Assembly (NCBI GenBank): GCA_018399015.1
Contig: CP073761.1
Coordinates: forward strand, 2,170,001 to 2,234,000
Length of the DNA: 64,000 nucleotides
Source: Cyanobium sp. M30B3
Lineage (GTDB): Bacteria > Cyanobacteriota > Cyanobacteriia > PCC-6307 > Cyanobiaceae
Direction of reading: 5' to 3'
Both the position numbers and the translations under genes were made by a program. This document shows positions 15,995 through 27,653 of the stretch, in pieces (position 1 is the first letter of the stretch; every line of letters starts with the position of its first letter). The notes under the pieces were generated by a model. It searched no databases. It was not told the DNA's origin and saw nothing but the letters and a program-made list of their open reading frames with translations.

Positions 15995-17062
15995 CTATCC
16001 CGGCACGGTTTGTAGGCCGGCTGGAGCGGGAGCAAACGGCTCGGCCAGCAGCACCGCCTCCAGGGGCAGCGGGCCGAACAAGTGAGGGAACAGCTCGCCG
16101 CCCAGTTCACCACTGCCCTGGGCCGGCTCCCAGCGCAGCTCCAGACCGGCGGCGGCCAGGCGCTGGGGATCCACCACCAGCAGCACCAGCTCGCCGGCGG
16201 GCAGATCGCCGTAGAAGCGCCCGGCGGTGGCCTGCACCTGGTGGGCAGCGCTGAGGTGAATGAAGCCCACCTCCTCCAGGGAGCGCCCCCGGGTGGAGCG
16301 GCGATAGACGCCTGCCACGCGGGCCGCCCTCCACTCGCTGCGGAGTGCCAGGTGATAGAGCCAGTTGGGGGAGCGCCAGACAGCGCGAGAGGACCAGGGC
16401 TCCGCCATCACGCTGGCCAGCTCCGGGCTGCCCAGAAACCGCGTCAGCCAGCCTTGCAGCGGCGCCAGCCCCGGTTCGGCATCGAAACCCGCGGGATCGA
16501 CCAGGCGGAACTGGCGCACGAACGGCAGCAGGGCCCAGTCGGCCAGGGAAGGCCGGTGGCCCAGCAGCCAGCCACCGCAGGCGAGACGCTCGCTCCAGCC
16601 CCGCAGGATGGCGAGGCCCGCCCGGCGGTGCTCCCGCAGATGCTGCTCAGGGGGCAGCTGGGTGCCGGCGACAAAGCGATCGGGGTACTTGAAGCGATCG
16701 AGGTGGTGCTTGAAGGGGCCATCGTTCTCGGCGATCAGCGCCGCCATCCGGGCGCTGTCGGCGGTGGCGCTCCAGCCCGCCAGCCAGCCCTGGGGATCGC
16801 GGCGGGCCAGGGCCCAGTGCATGATCGCCAGGCTCTCGTCGAGCACCGTGGGTGGAGCGGCACCATCACCCGCAATCGTGAGCACCGGCACCGTGCCCTT
16901 GGCCGAGGCCGCCAGCAGCTCCGGCGGCTTGGCGCGCAGGCTCACCTCGCGCAGCTCCAGATCCCGGCCGCACTCCAGGCCCGCCGCCGCCAGGGCCAGC
17001 CGCGCCCGGATCGCATAGGGGCAGCGGCGGAAGCTGTAGAGAACGGGCCTGGGCTCAGCCAC
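15995..17062 (-). CDS. Glutathione S-transferase fused to a DUF952 domain
   Basis: A 355-residue fusion. Residues 1-225 form a GST: the thioredoxin-like start PVLYSFRRCPYAIRARLAL holds a CPYA active site, followed by GTVPVL, DESLAIMHWAL and a helical C-terminal part with LGHRPSLADWALLPFVRQF. Residues about 245-350 match DUF952: VGFIHLSAAHQV, GRFYGDL, LVLLVVDPQRL, LRWE and FPHLFGPLPLEAV. The GTG start overlaps the trhO stop by 8 nt, so the gene ends the lysA-to-GST operon. Both domains are clear; the joint function is unknown. Confidence 0.85.
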   Translation of the reverse strand: MAEPRPVLYSFRRCPYAIRARLALAAAGLECGRDLELREVSLRAKPPELLAASAKGTVPVLTIAGDGAAPPTVLDESLAIMHWALARRDPQGWLAGWSATADSARMAALIAENDGPFKHHLDRFKYPDRFVAGTQLPPEQHLREHRRAGLAILRGWSERLACGGWLLGHRPSLADWALLPFVRQFRLVDPAGFDAEPGLAPLQGWLTRFLGSPELASVMAEPWSSRAVWRSPNWLYHLALRSEWRAARVAGVYRRSTRGRSLEEVGFIHLSAAHQVQATAGRFYGDLPAGELVLLVVDPQRLAAAGLELRWEPAQGSGELGGELFPHLFGPLPLEAVLLAEPFAPAPAGLQTVPG

Positions 17063-17999
17063 CGATCGGCCGCGAGCACCGCTCCATCTGGTGCTGGCGC
17101 TCGCGGAAGCGGGCCCGGTCGGCATCGCTGAAGCGATCGATGCAGTGGCGGCAGCTCACGCCCGGCTCATAGCTGGCCTCCTGGCAATCGGCGGGTGAAA
17201 GGGGCAGGCCGCAGGCGTGGCAGAGGCTGTGTTCACCGGGCTCGAGCCGGTGGTTCAGCGCCACCCGCTGGTCGAACACAAAGCATTCGCCGCGCCAGCT
17301 GCTGCCCGCCTCGGGCCTCTCCTCCAGGTAGCGCAGGATGCCCCCCTCCAGGTGGTGCACCCCTGCAAATCCCTGCTGCTGCAGGTAGGCCGTGGCCTTC
17401 TCGCAGCGGATGCCGCCGGTGCAGAACAACGCAATCGCCCGGGGCCGGCGCTCGGCCACCAGCGGCCGCAGGTCGCGCTCCACCCATTCGGGGAAGTCGC
17501 GGAAGCTGGCCGTGCCCGGATCGATCGCGCCGGCAAACGTGCCGATCGCCACCTCGTAGGCATTGCGGGTGTCGATCACCAGGGTGTCCGGCTGGGCGAT
17601 CAGGGCATCCCACTGCTCGGGCGGCACGTGGGTGCCCACCGCCGAAGCCAGGTAGGGCCGCACCCCGAGCTGGCCGAGGGTGACGATCTCGCGCTTGAGC
17701 CGCACCTTGAGCCGGTGGAAGGCCTGCTCCTGCGTGCGGCTGAACCTGGCCTTCAGCCGCTCCAGCCCGGGCACCCGGCGCAGGCGTGCCAGCACCGCCA
17801 TCACGCCGGCCTCCGGTCCGGCGATCGTGCCGTTCACCCCCTCGGGTGCCAGCAGGATCGTGCCGCGCACCGCAGCGGCCCCGGCCAGCTCCTGCAGCTC
17901 CGCCCGCAACGCCGGCAGTTCCTCGAGCGCCGCAAAGCGGTAGAACGCCGCCACCAGAAAGCCTTCCCTGGCCTGCTCTGCCGGCTGCATGGCGGTCAC
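17055..17999 (-). CDS. trhO: tRNA uridine(34) hydroxylase (rhodanese domain)
   Basis: TrhO makes 5-hydroxyuridine at the wobble position of certain tRNAs using oxygen. The 314-residue protein has the ferredoxin-like N-terminal domain ([16 protein letters not shown]), a rhodanese domain ([20 protein letters not shown]), the active-site loop [13 protein letters not shown] with its catalytic Cys, and a C-terminal Cys-rich tail ([15 protein letters not shown]). GTG at 17999 overlaps the bioB stop (GTGA); an ATG three codons later is equally possible. Confidence 0.93.
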   Translation of the reverse strand: MTAMQPAEQAREGFLVAAFYRFAALEELPALRAELQELAGAAAVRGTILLAPEGVNGTIAGPEAGVMAVLARLRRVPGLERLKARFSRTQEQAFHRLKVRLKREIVTLGQLGVRPYLASAVGTHVPPEQWDALIAQPDTLVIDTRNAYEVAIGTFAGAIDPGTASFRDFPEWVERDLRPLVAERRPRAIALFCTGGIRCEKATAYLQQQGFAGVHHLEGGILRYLEERPEAGSSWRGECFVFDQRVALNHRLEPGEHSLCHACGLPLSPADCQEASYEPGVSCRHCIDRFSDADRARFRERQHQMERCSRPIGG

Positions 18000-19045
18000 T
18001 GCCAGGCCTGCACCCCGGCCGCCGCCAGCAGCTCGCGGTCGGCCGCCACATCCGGGTTGCCGGTGGTGAGCAGGGTGTCGCCGTAGAAGATCGAATCAGC
18101 ACCGGCCAGCAGGCAGAGGATCTGGGCCTCGCGGCTGAGCTGCTCCCGCCCGGCACTGAGCCGCACACGGGAGTGGGGCATGAGGATGCGGGCGACGGCC
18201 ACCATCCGCACCAGCTCCAGCGGTTCCACGGGGGGCTGTTCCTCCAGCGGCGTGCCCTCCACCGCCACCAGGGCATTGATCGGCACGCTCTCGGGATGGG
18301 GATCGAGGCTGGCGAGCACCTGCAGCAGGCTGGCCCGATCCTCCAGGCTCTCGCCCATGCCGATGATGCCGCCGCAGCACATTGTGATGCCGGCGCGGCG
18401 CACGCGCTGCAGCGTTTCCAGCCGCTCCTGGTAGGTGCGGGTGGTGATGATCCGGTCGTAGTGCTCGGGGCTGGTGTCGAGGTTGTGGTTGTAGGAGGTG
18501 AGACCCGCCTCCGCCAGCCGCTCCGCCTGCTGATCGGTGAGCATGCCGGCGGTCACGCAGGCCTCCAGCCCCAGCTCGCGCACGCCGCGCACCATCTGCA
18601 GCATCGCCTCGAAGGGCGCGCCGTCGCGGATCTCCCGCCAGGCCCAGCCCATGCAGAAGCGGTGGGCGCCGGCGTCCTTCGCCGCCCGCGCCCGGGCCAG
18701 CACCGGCTCCACCTCGAGCTCCGGCCGGCCCGCCACATCACTGCTGTGGTGCATCGACTGGGGGCAGTAGGCGCAATCTTCCTCGCAGCCGCCGGTCTTG
18801 ACGCTCAGCAGCGAGGCCAGCTGCACCCGGTAGCCGGGGTTGGCCTGGCGGTGCACCGCCTGGGCCCGCCAGAGCAGCTCCAGCAGCGGCAGCTCCAGCA
18901 GCTGCTGGATCTCGGCGCGGCTCCAGTCATGGCGGGTGGGCGCTGGCGGGGTGGCGGTCACAGGCGGTGGAGACGACTGGGCGGGGGCGGGCGGAACGGG
19001 CAACAGGGCGGGGCTCAGGGCGTGGCGGGGCTCAGGGCGTGGCAT
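17996..19045 (-). CDS. bioB: Biotin synthase (radical SAM)
   Basis: BioB converts dethiobiotin to biotin by inserting sulfur. The radical-SAM motif is in [13 protein letters not shown], and [22 protein letters not shown] and [13 protein letters not shown] are family blocks; the Arg ligand of the second cluster lies in RVRLSAGRE. The first 35 residues are a Pro/Ala-rich extension not typical of the family. The start overlaps the uppS stop by 14 nt, and this overlap lies inside a 17-bp tandem duplication (19010-19043), which probably created it. Confidence 0.95.
   Translation of the reverse strand: MPRPEPRHALSPALLPVPPAPAQSSPPPVTATPPAPTRHDWSRAEIQQLLELPLLELLWRAQAVHRQANPGYRVQLASLLSVKTGGCEEDCAYCPQSMHHSSDVAGRPELEVEPVLARARAAKDAGAHRFCMGWAWREIRDGAPFEAMLQMVRGVRELGLEACVTAGMLTDQQAERLAEAGLTSYNHNLDTSPEHYDRIITTRTYQERLETLQRVRRAGITMCCGGIIGMGESLEDRASLLQVLASLDPHPESVPINALVAVEGTPLEEQPPVEPLELVRMVAVARILMPHSRVRLSAGREQLSREAQILCLLAGADSIFYGDTLLTTGNPDVAADRELLAAAGVQAWQ
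19010..19043. repeat. Perfect 17-bp tandem duplication at the uppS/bioB junction
   Basis: GGGGCTCAGGGCGTGGC occurs at 19010-19026 and again at 19027-19043. It spans the stop of uppS and the first codons of bioB. Confidence 0.95.
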
Positions 19046-19901
19046 CGATGCCGCCGAACCGGCGCTGGCGGCTCTGGTAGTCGAGCAGGGCGGAGCGCAG
19101 GGCCGCCTCGTCGAAGTCGGGCCAGAGCACGTCGGTGATGTGCAGTTCGGCGTAGGCCAGCTGCCAGAGCAGAAAGTTGCTGAGGCGCTGCTCGCCGCTG
19201 GTGCGGATCAGCAGGTCGGGGTCGGCCTCCCCGGCGGTGTGCAGTTCGGCGGCGAAGTGCCGCTCGTCGATCGCCGCAGGGTCGAGCTCGCCCCGGGCCA
19301 CCCGCTCCGCCAGCCGCCGCGCCGCCCCCACCAGCTCGGCCCGGCCGCCGTAGTTGGTGCACACGTTGAAGCGGATGCCGGTGTTGCCGGCCGTGCGGGC
19401 GGTGGCATCGGCGATCAGCCGCTGCAGCCCGGCCGGCAGCGCACGGAGATCGCCCAGGAAGCGGATCCGCACCCGCTCCCGCTCCAGCCCCTGCAGCTCC
19501 CGTGCCAGCACCCGCTCGAACAGGGCCATCAGAAAACTCACCTCCTCCCCGGGCCGGTTCCAGTTCTCGGTGGAGAACGCGTAGGCCGTGAGAGTGCCGA
19601 TGCCCCAGTCGCTGCACAGGCGCAGGGTGCGCTTGAGTGCCTCCACCCCCTGGCGGTGGCCCATCACCCGGGGCAGGCCCCGGCCGCGGGCCCAGCGGCC
19701 GTTGCCGTCCATGATCAGGGCCACGTGGCCCGGCAGGCGGCCGGGGTCGAGCCCGTCGGGCAGCAGCCGCGGCCGCTGGGCCGGCCCGCCATCGAAACCG
19801 CCCACCTGCTGATCCAGCGCAGCCAGGGGGGCGGGGCTCAAGTCAGGACCGTTCAAGTCAAGACCGTTCCCATGCGTGCCTGGCGCCAGGGCGCGACTCA
19901 T
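19032..19901 (-). CDS. uppS: Isoprenyl transferase (undecaprenyl diphosphate synthase family)
   Basis: Cis-prenyltransferase that makes the lipid carrier for peptidoglycan and surface polysaccharides. Family blocks: [20 protein letters not shown] with the catalytic Asp, [52 protein letters not shown] and LWPDF. The N-terminal 55 residues are a variable extension that includes a 15-bp tandem duplication (19838-19867). Its ATG overlaps the cdaA stop (ATGA). 289 residues. Confidence 0.95.
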   Translation of the reverse strand: MSRALAPGTHGNGLDLNGPDLSPAPLAALDQQVGGFDGGPAQRPRLLPDGLDPGRLPGHVALIMDGNGRWARGRGLPRVMGHRQGVEALKRTLRLCSDWGIGTLTAYAFSTENWNRPGEEVSFLMALFERVLARELQGLERERVRIRFLGDLRALPAGLQRLIADATARTAGNTGIRFNVCTNYGGRAELVGAARRLAERVARGELDPAAIDERHFAAELHTAGEADPDLLIRTSGEQRLSNFLLWQLAYAELHITDVLWPDFDEAALRSALLDYQSRQRRFGGIDATP

Positions 19902-20776
19902 CCACGGGCCTCCGGCGAATCCTTGCCCACGCTACGCCCAGTGGGGCGGGCCAGGGCGGCGCTGAGCAGGTCGTGCAGGCGGCTGCTGGTGATCGGCCGC
20001 TCCAGCCGCCCCTGGCAGGCCAGGGACAGGGTGCCCGTCTCCTCCGACACCACGATCGCCAGGCAGCGGTCGTGGCGCTCGGTGAGCCCCAGGGCCGCCA
20101 GGTGACGGGTGCCGTAGCGGTTGCTGCCCTGCCGGGAGAGGGGCAGGATCACCCCCGCCGCCAGGATGCGGTTGCCGCGCACCAGCACGGCGCCGTCGTG
20201 CAGGGGGGTGTCGGCGGCGAACAGGTTGAGCAGCAGGTCCACCGACAGCTGGGCATCGATCGCCAGGCCGGGGTTGAGGAAGTCCTCCGGGCGCAGGTCG
20301 CTGCCCAGATCCACCACGATCAGGGCCCCGCGGCGCAGCTGCGAGAGCCGGCCTGCCGCCTCGCTGAGCAGACCCACCGCCCCCGAGGCCAGCTGGTCGC
20401 CGTTGCGGCTGCCGAACAGCACCCCCAGCCGGCCGGTGCCCAGCAGCTCCATCAGCCGGCGCAGCTCCCCCTGCCAGAGGATGGCCAGGGCCAGGCTGCA
20501 GGCCAGCACCAGGGCGTCGAGCAGGGTGGTGGTGAGCGGCAGGTTGGCAAAGCGCTGCACCGCCCAGGCCAGGGTCACCAGCAGCAGGTAGCCGCGCAGC
20601 AGCCAGAGGGTGCGCGGTTCGCTCACCCGCCCCAGCAGCAGCCAGCCCAGCCCGGCGGCCAGGGCGAGATCGAGAATCAGGCGCAGGTGGGGAAGGGTGA
20701 GCAGTGCGCCGGACAGAACACCGGGACGTGCACTGGGGAGTGCACCGAACAGTGCACCAATCCAGAACCCACCCAC
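19898..20776 (-). CDS. cdaA: Diadenylate cyclase CdaA
   Basis: Makes cyclic di-AMP from two ATP at the membrane. Three N-terminal helices (about residues 30-110) are followed by the DAC domain: GALIVVDLG, the DGA motif in [24 protein letters not shown] and [15 protein letters not shown], the equivalent of the RHRxA motif with Leu in place of Arg. Cyclic di-AMP controls osmotic and night-time survival responses in cyanobacteria. The GTG at 20776 lies 21 bp after lysA. The neighbouring uppS and lysA suggest coordination with wall synthesis. The first 20 residues come from a repetitive stretch and may not be translated. Confidence 0.92.
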   Translation of the reverse strand: MGGFWIGALFGALPSARPGVLSGALLTLPHLRLILDLALAAGLGWLLLGRVSEPRTLWLLRGYLLLVTLAWAVQRFANLPLTTTLLDALVLACSLALAILWQGELRRLMELLGTGRLGVLFGSRNGDQLASGAVGLLSEAAGRLSQLRRGALIVVDLGSDLRPEDFLNPGLAIDAQLSVDLLLNLFAADTPLHDGAVLVRGNRILAAGVILPLSRQGSNRYGTRHLAALGLTERHDRCLAIVVSEETGTLSLACQGRLERPITSSRLHDLLSAALARPTGRSVGKDSPEARG

Positions 20777-20797
20777 ACCTTCATCCAGACCTGGAGT

Positions 20798-22192
20798 TCA
20801 GGGTACCGGCGTCAGCCGGGCCGGCAGCACGTCGTAGCGCAGTAGCTCGTCCGGCTGCTCGCGCCGCTGCACCAGGTCGGCCAGGCCGCCCGTCACCAGC
20901 ACCGCCGCCGGCCTGGGGATGCGGTTGTAGTTGGAGCTCATCGAGGCGTTGTAGGCGCCGGTGGCCAGCACCGCCAGGATCTCGCCACTGGTGGCGGGGG
21001 GCAGGGCCGCATCCCGGAGCAGCACGTCGCCGGATTCGCAGTGCTTGCCGGCCACGGTCACGGTTTCGCCGGCCTCGGCGCCGGGGCGATCGGCCAGCAG
21101 GGCGGTGTACTGCGACTGATAGGTGATCGGCCGCGGGTTGTCGCTCATGCCGCCATCCACCGAGAGGTAGGTGCGGATGCCGGGAATCTGCTTGCGGCTG
21201 CCGATCGTGTACAGCGTCACGCCGGCGGTGGCCACCAGGGAGCGGCCGGGCTCACACAGCAGCCGAGGCAGCTCCAGCCCCCGCTCCCGGCAGGCCTGGG
21301 CCACGGCGCCGGCCACCGCCGCCACCCAGGTGTCGATCGACGGCGGGTCGTCGCCGGCCACGTAGCGGATGCCCAGGCCGCCGCCCACGTTGAGGTCGGC
21401 CACGGGGTGGCCCAGGGAGCGGGCCAGCCCCAGGGCATCGGCCATCACGGCGGCCAGGTCGCAGTGGGGCTGAATCTCGAAGATCTGGGAGCCGATGTGG
21501 GCGTGCAGGCCGGTGAGCCGCCCCCAGGCGCAGCCCGCCAGCTGCTGCAGCACCTGCTCCAGCTGGTCGGGATCAAAGCCGAACTTGCTGTCGAGGTGGC
21601 CGGTGCGGATGTACTCGTGGGTGTGGCACTCGATCCCCGGGGTGAAGCGCAGCATCAGCCGCACCGGCTCGCTCAGGCTGGGGGCCAGCTGGCTGAGCAG
21701 CTCGATGTCACGCCAGTTGTCCAGCACCACGGTGACGCCATGGGCGGCCGCCAGGGCCAGCTCCTCGGCGCTCTTGTTGTTGCCGTGCAGCACGATCCGC
21801 TCGGCCGGCATGCCCCCGCCCAGGGCGGTGAGCAGTTCGCCCGCCGACACGGCATCGAGGCCCAGGCCCTCCTCGGCCACCAGGGCCGTGATCGCCAGGG
21901 AGCTGTTGGCCTTGGAGGCGTAGAGGGCCAGGGAGGGGCCGGGGTAGTGGCGCTGCAGGGCCTCGCGATAGGCGCGGCAGCTGGCCCGCAGGGTGGCCTC
22001 ATCGAGCACATACAACGGTGTGCCGTAGGTGCGGGCCAGTTCGCTGAGGGTGCAGCCCCCCACCTGCAGGCGCCCCTCCCCATCGAGGCTGCTGCTCAGC
22101 GGCGCCAGGTTGCGGTTGGGACTGGCCAGGTCCACGCTGGCCTCGAACGGCCGCTGGCTGCCCAGGCTGGGGGGCTGGCTGGAGATCACCAT
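20798..22192 (-). CDS. lysA: Diaminopimelate decarboxylase
   Basis: Last step of lysine synthesis, using PLP. The PLP lysine is in LYASKANSS; further blocks are GLGLDAVSAGEL, LHGNNKS, GLHAHIGSQI, LNVGGGLGIRY, LCEPGRSLVA, SVDGGMSDNPRP and CESGDVL, the last holding the active-site Cys. The ATG at 22192 gives 464 residues. It heads the minus operon lysA-cdaA-uppS-bioB-trhO-GST and is divergent from rimI. Confidence 0.95.
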   Translation of the reverse strand: MVISSQPPSLGSQRPFEASVDLASPNRNLAPLSSSLDGEGRLQVGGCTLSELARTYGTPLYVLDEATLRASCRAYREALQRHYPGPSLALYASKANSSLAITALVAEEGLGLDAVSAGELLTALGGGMPAERIVLHGNNKSAEELALAAAHGVTVVLDNWRDIELLSQLAPSLSEPVRLMLRFTPGIECHTHEYIRTGHLDSKFGFDPDQLEQVLQQLAGCAWGRLTGLHAHIGSQIFEIQPHCDLAAVMADALGLARSLGHPVADLNVGGGLGIRYVAGDDPPSIDTWVAAVAGAVAQACRERGLELPRLLCEPGRSLVATAGVTLYTIGSRKQIPGIRTYLSVDGGMSDNPRPITYQSQYTALLADRPGAEAGETVTVAGKHCESGDVLLRDAALPPATSGEILAVLATGAYNASMSSNYNRIPRPAAVLVTGGLADLVQRREQPDELLRYDVLPARLTPVP

Positions 22193-22238
22193 GACCGGGG
22201 CAGACGGCGCACGAATCCATGAATGTACGGAATCCGGC

Positions 22239-22685
22239 GTGCCAGCTGCCCTTACCCCGGTGCCCCTGGCGCCCCCTGACCTGCAGGCCTGCCTGGCGCT
22301 CGACCGGCTCTGCCTCGGCGGCCTGTGGAGCGAACAGCAGTGGCGCACCGAGCTGGCCGACCCGCAGCGGCCCGGCCTGGGGTTGACGCAGGGGGGCCGG
22401 CTGCTGGCCATCGCCTGCGCCTGGCTGGTGGTGGATGAGCTGCACCTCACCCTGGTGGCCGTGGATCCGGCCCACCGCCGCCGGGGGCTGGCCCAGGAGC
22501 TGGTGCGGGCCCTGCTGCAGCGCGGGCGGGAGCTGGGGGCGGCGCGGGCCACGCTGGAGGTGGCCAGCGGCAACCCCGCCGCCCTGGCCCTCTACCGGAC
22601 CCTGGGCTTCCGCACGGCGGGCGTCCGTCGCCGTTACTACAGCAATGGCGACGACGCCCTGATCCAATGGCTGGATCTGGAATGA
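22239..22685 (+). CDS. rimI: Ribosomal protein-alanine N-acetyltransferase RimI-like (GNAT)
   Basis: A GNAT enzyme of 148 residues. The acetyl-CoA loop is clear: LVAVDPAHRRRGLAQELVRA, followed by ATLEVASGNPAALALYRTLGF and RRRYYSNGDDAL, the usual RimI signature. RimI acetylates the N-terminal Ala of ribosomal protein S18; in other organisms related enzymes act more broadly. The GTG at 22239 fits the family length; an ATG at 22191 would give 164 residues and overlap the lysA start on the other strand. Confidence 0.85.
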   Translation: MPAALTPVPLAPPDLQACLALDRLCLGGLWSEQQWRTELADPQRPGLGLTQGGRLLAIACAWLVVDELHLTLVAVDPAHRRRGLAQELVRALLQRGRELGAARATLEVASGNPAALALYRTLGFRTAGVRRRYYSNGDDALIQWLDLE

Positions 22686-22804
22686 CCCGTGCCGGAGGGA
22701 CTCTCCTGAAGCGGTTGCCGGGGCTTTTTAGGAGGGCCCGAACTGGGTCGCGGCAGGTGCGGATAACCGGTTTCCTGATCTCATTCTCCCATCAATCAGA
22801 CCGA

Positions 22805-22820
22805 TTTCGTTGTAACGAAA
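22805..22820. promoter_or_regulatory. Perfect palindrome upstream of clpC
   Basis: TTTCGTTGTAACGAAA: two 7-bp arms around GT, in the 244-bp gap between rimI and clpC, about 110 bp before the clpC ATG. Arm sequence ACGAAA also occurs in the larger palindrome before the sigma factor gene (37014-37037). A repressor operator is possible. Confidence 0.45.
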
Positions 22821-22929
22821 CTGTGCTGCGATCCCGCTGCGCCAGCGCTTCTTGGCCGTCGCCGCTGCCGTTCACACCCCACCGCTCAACCCTGATAGGT
22901 TGGAGCCAACGTGCAACAGGCCCCGCCCC

Positions 22930-25506
<2,577 letters not shown>

Positions 25507-25525
25507 CCCGCCATTCCTGCACCCT

Positions 25526-25555
25526 GTTCACCATCCGCCCGTTCACCATCCGGTT
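25526..25555. repeat. 15-bp tandem duplication between clpC and the dehydrogenase gene
   Basis: GTTCACCATCCGCCC at 25526 and a near copy at 25541 fill most of the 54-bp intergenic gap. A second 15-bp duplication (25619-25648) lies in the first codons of the next gene. Confidence 0.9.
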
Positions 25556-25560
25556 GTTGA

Positions 25561-26724
25561 ATGAAGGCCATTCACCCCCAGCCGGCCATCAGCAGCGCCA
25601 CCCCCAGTTGCACCACTGCCTCGCACGCCATCACCTCGCACGCCATCGGCCCCGCCCAGGTGCTGCGGGGCCCAGGGGCCTGGACTGAGGCCCTGCCCCT
25701 GCTGGCCCGGCTCGGTCAGCACGTGCTGCTGCTGGGCCGCAGCCAGGCCACGGCGGAGCTGCGCAACCAGCTCCAGGCCGACCTGGAGGCTGCGGGACTG
25801 CGGGTCACCGCGGCGCTGCTGCGGCACGACTGCTGCGAGGCCGACCTGGGCCGGCTGGCCCAGGAAGCCCGGCGGGCCGGGGTGAACCAGGTGCTGGCGG
25901 CCGGCGGCGGCAAGGTGCTCGATGCCGGCAAGCTGCTGGCCCACCGGCTGGAGCTGGCCTGCGTCACCGTGCCCACCAGCGCCGCCACCTGCGCCGGCTG
26001 GACGGCCCTCGCCAATCTCTATTCCCCCCAGGGGGCCTTTGAGGGAGATGTGGCCCTCGCCCGCTGCCCCGACCTGCTGGTGTTCGACCACGCGCTGGTG
26101 GGCCTGGCCCCGGCCCGCACCCTGGCCAGCGGCATCGCCGACGCCATGGCCAAGTGGTACGAGGCCTCCGTGAGCAGCGGCGCCAGCGGCGACGGCCTGA
26201 TCCAGCAGGCGGTGCAGATGGCCCGGGTGCTGCGCGACCAGCTGCTGCTCGACGCCGAGGCCGCCCTGCAGGACCCCGGCGGCGAGGCCTGGGTGCGGGT
26301 GGCGGAGGCCTGCGGTCTCACCGCCGGCCTGATCGGCGGCATTGGCGGCGCCCGCTGCCGCACCGTGGCCGCCCATGCGGTGCACAACGGCCTCACCCAG
26401 CTGCAGGCCACCCACGGGGTGTTGCACGGCGAGAAGGTGGGCTTCGGCATCCTGGTGCAGCTGCGGCTGGAGGAAGTGCTGGGCGGCTCCCAGCTGGCGG
26501 CCCAGGCCCGCCGCCAGCTCCTGCCCCTGTTCCAGCGCCTCGCCATTCCCTGCACCCTGGCCGAGCTCGGACTGGGCCAGGCCAGCCTGGCGGAGCTGGA
26601 GCAGGTGTGCGCCTTTGCCTGCGCCCCTGGGTCCGACCTGCACCACCTGCCCTTCGCGGTGGCCCGCACCGACCTGCTGGCGGCCCTGGTGAGCACCACC
26701 AGCGGCGAGCGCCAGCCCGCGTGA
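25561..26724 (+). CDS. Glycerol dehydrogenase-like iron-containing alcohol dehydrogenase
   Basis: A 387-residue GldA-type enzyme. It has the nucleotide-binding stretch NQVLAAGGGKVLDAGKLLA, then VTVPTSAATCAGWTALANLY, ASGIADAMAKWYEA (with a metal-ligand Asp), and two conserved His in CRTVAAHAVHNGLTQL and THGVLHGEKVGFGIL. These are the Asp and His metal ligands of the family. The physiological substrate in picocyanobacteria is not known. The N-terminal 25 residues include a tandem duplication and are probably dispensable. The hydrolase gene overlaps its stop (GTGA). Confidence 0.85.
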   Translation: MKAIHPQPAISSATPSCTTASHAITSHAIGPAQVLRGPGAWTEALPLLARLGQHVLLLGRSQATAELRNQLQADLEAAGLRVTAALLRHDCCEADLGRLAQEARRAGVNQVLAAGGGKVLDAGKLLAHRLELACVTVPTSAATCAGWTALANLYSPQGAFEGDVALARCPDLLVFDHALVGLAPARTLASGIADAMAKWYEASVSSGASGDGLIQQAVQMARVLRDQLLLDAEAALQDPGGEAWVRVAEACGLTAGLIGGIGGARCRTVAAHAVHNGLTQLQATHGVLHGEKVGFGILVQLRLEEVLGGSQLAAQARRQLLPLFQRLAIPCTLAELGLGQASLAELEQVCAFACAPGSDLHHLPFAVARTDLLAALVSTTSGERQPA

Positions 26725-27653
26725 GCCCGCCAGCCCTCCCCATCCAACCGGGCGACCAGCAGGGCTGTGAGGCGCTGGTGCACCGGGCGGCCACGGCCCT
26801 GCTCGATCCCCAGGGACGCCAGCTGGCCGCGGCCGTGCAGTGGTGGCCGCTGGCCGGGCTGCCGGGCCGCTGGCCGGTGGCCGTGCTGGGGGCCGGTCCG
26901 CCGCTGCTGCTGCTGCACGGCTTTGACAGTTCCTTCCTGGAATTCCGGCGGCTGGCCCCCCTGCTGGCGGGGCACTGCCAGCTGTTCATCCCCGACCTGT
27001 TCGGCTTCGGCTTCACCCCCCGGCCCAGCCAGGGCCCGTTCAATCCGGCGGGGGTGCTGGCCCACCTGGAGGCCCTGCTGGCGGCGATCGCTGCGCGCGG
27101 CGACGCGGGCCACCCCGGGGAAGGGATCGGCCTGATCGGCGCCTCGATGGGCGGCGCGGTGGCCGTGGAGCTGGCGCGGCGCCAGGCCGGGCGGATCGGC
27201 CGGCTGCTGCTGCTGGCCCCCGCCGGCCTCACCGGCCGGCCCATGCCGCTGCCGCCGCTGCTGGATGGCCTGGGGGTGCGCTTTCTGGCCCTGCCCGCCG
27301 TGCGCCGTGGCCTCTGCCGCAGCGCCTTCGCCGATCCGCACCGCGACGTGGGCCCCGCCGAACTGGAGATCGCCTCCCTGCACCTGCAGGCCCCCCGCTG
27401 GGCGCAGGCCCTGGCGGCCTTCGCCCGCTCCGGCGGCTTCGCCGGCTGCGGTGACCCCCTGCCGCCCCAGCCCCTGCAGGTGCTGTGGGGCAACCAGGAC
27501 CGCATCCTGCGCGGCCCCCAGAAGCAGGCGGCCCAGGCGCTGATGGGGGATCGGATCGAGGCGCTGGAGCACTGCGGCCACCTGCCCCACATCGACCAGC
27601 CCCAGCGCGTGGCAGAGCGCTGGCTGGCCGCCCCTGCCGCCATCCATGGCTGA
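26721..27653 (+). CDS. Alpha/beta-fold hydrolase
   Basis: A 310-residue hydrolase. Features: the oxyanion region LLLLHGFDSSFLEFR, FIPDLFGFGFTPRP, the nucleophile elbow GLIGASMGGAVAVE with Ser142, the acid VLWGNQDRIL, and the catalytic His in LEHCGHLPHIDQP. This set is typical of epoxide hydrolase/esterase-type enzymes; the substrate cannot be told from sequence. GTG start overlaps the preceding stop, and the DUF2993 gene overlaps its end by 8 nt, so the three are one operon. Confidence 0.88.
   Translation: MSPPALPIQPGDQQGCEALVHRAATALLDPQGRQLAAAVQWWPLAGLPGRWPVAVLGAGPPLLLLHGFDSSFLEFRRLAPLLAGHCQLFIPDLFGFGFTPRPSQGPFNPAGVLAHLEALLAAIAARGDAGHPGEGIGLIGASMGGAVAVELARRQAGRIGRLLLLAPAGLTGRPMPLPPLLDGLGVRFLALPAVRRGLCRSAFADPHRDVGPAELEIASLHLQAPRWAQALAAFARSGGFAGCGDPLPPQPLQVLWGNQDRILRGPQKQAAQALMGDRIEALEHCGHLPHIDQPQRVAERWLAAPAAIHG

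Noticed and set aside
22190-22193. CATG shared by lysA and an upstream in-frame ATG of rimI
   Set aside because: The GTG at 22239 fits the RimI family length better, so a true start overlap is doubtful.
26019-27647. Minus-strand open frame opposite the dehydrogenase and hydrolase
   Set aside because: Composition-driven shadow; both plus-strand genes have catalytic motifs.
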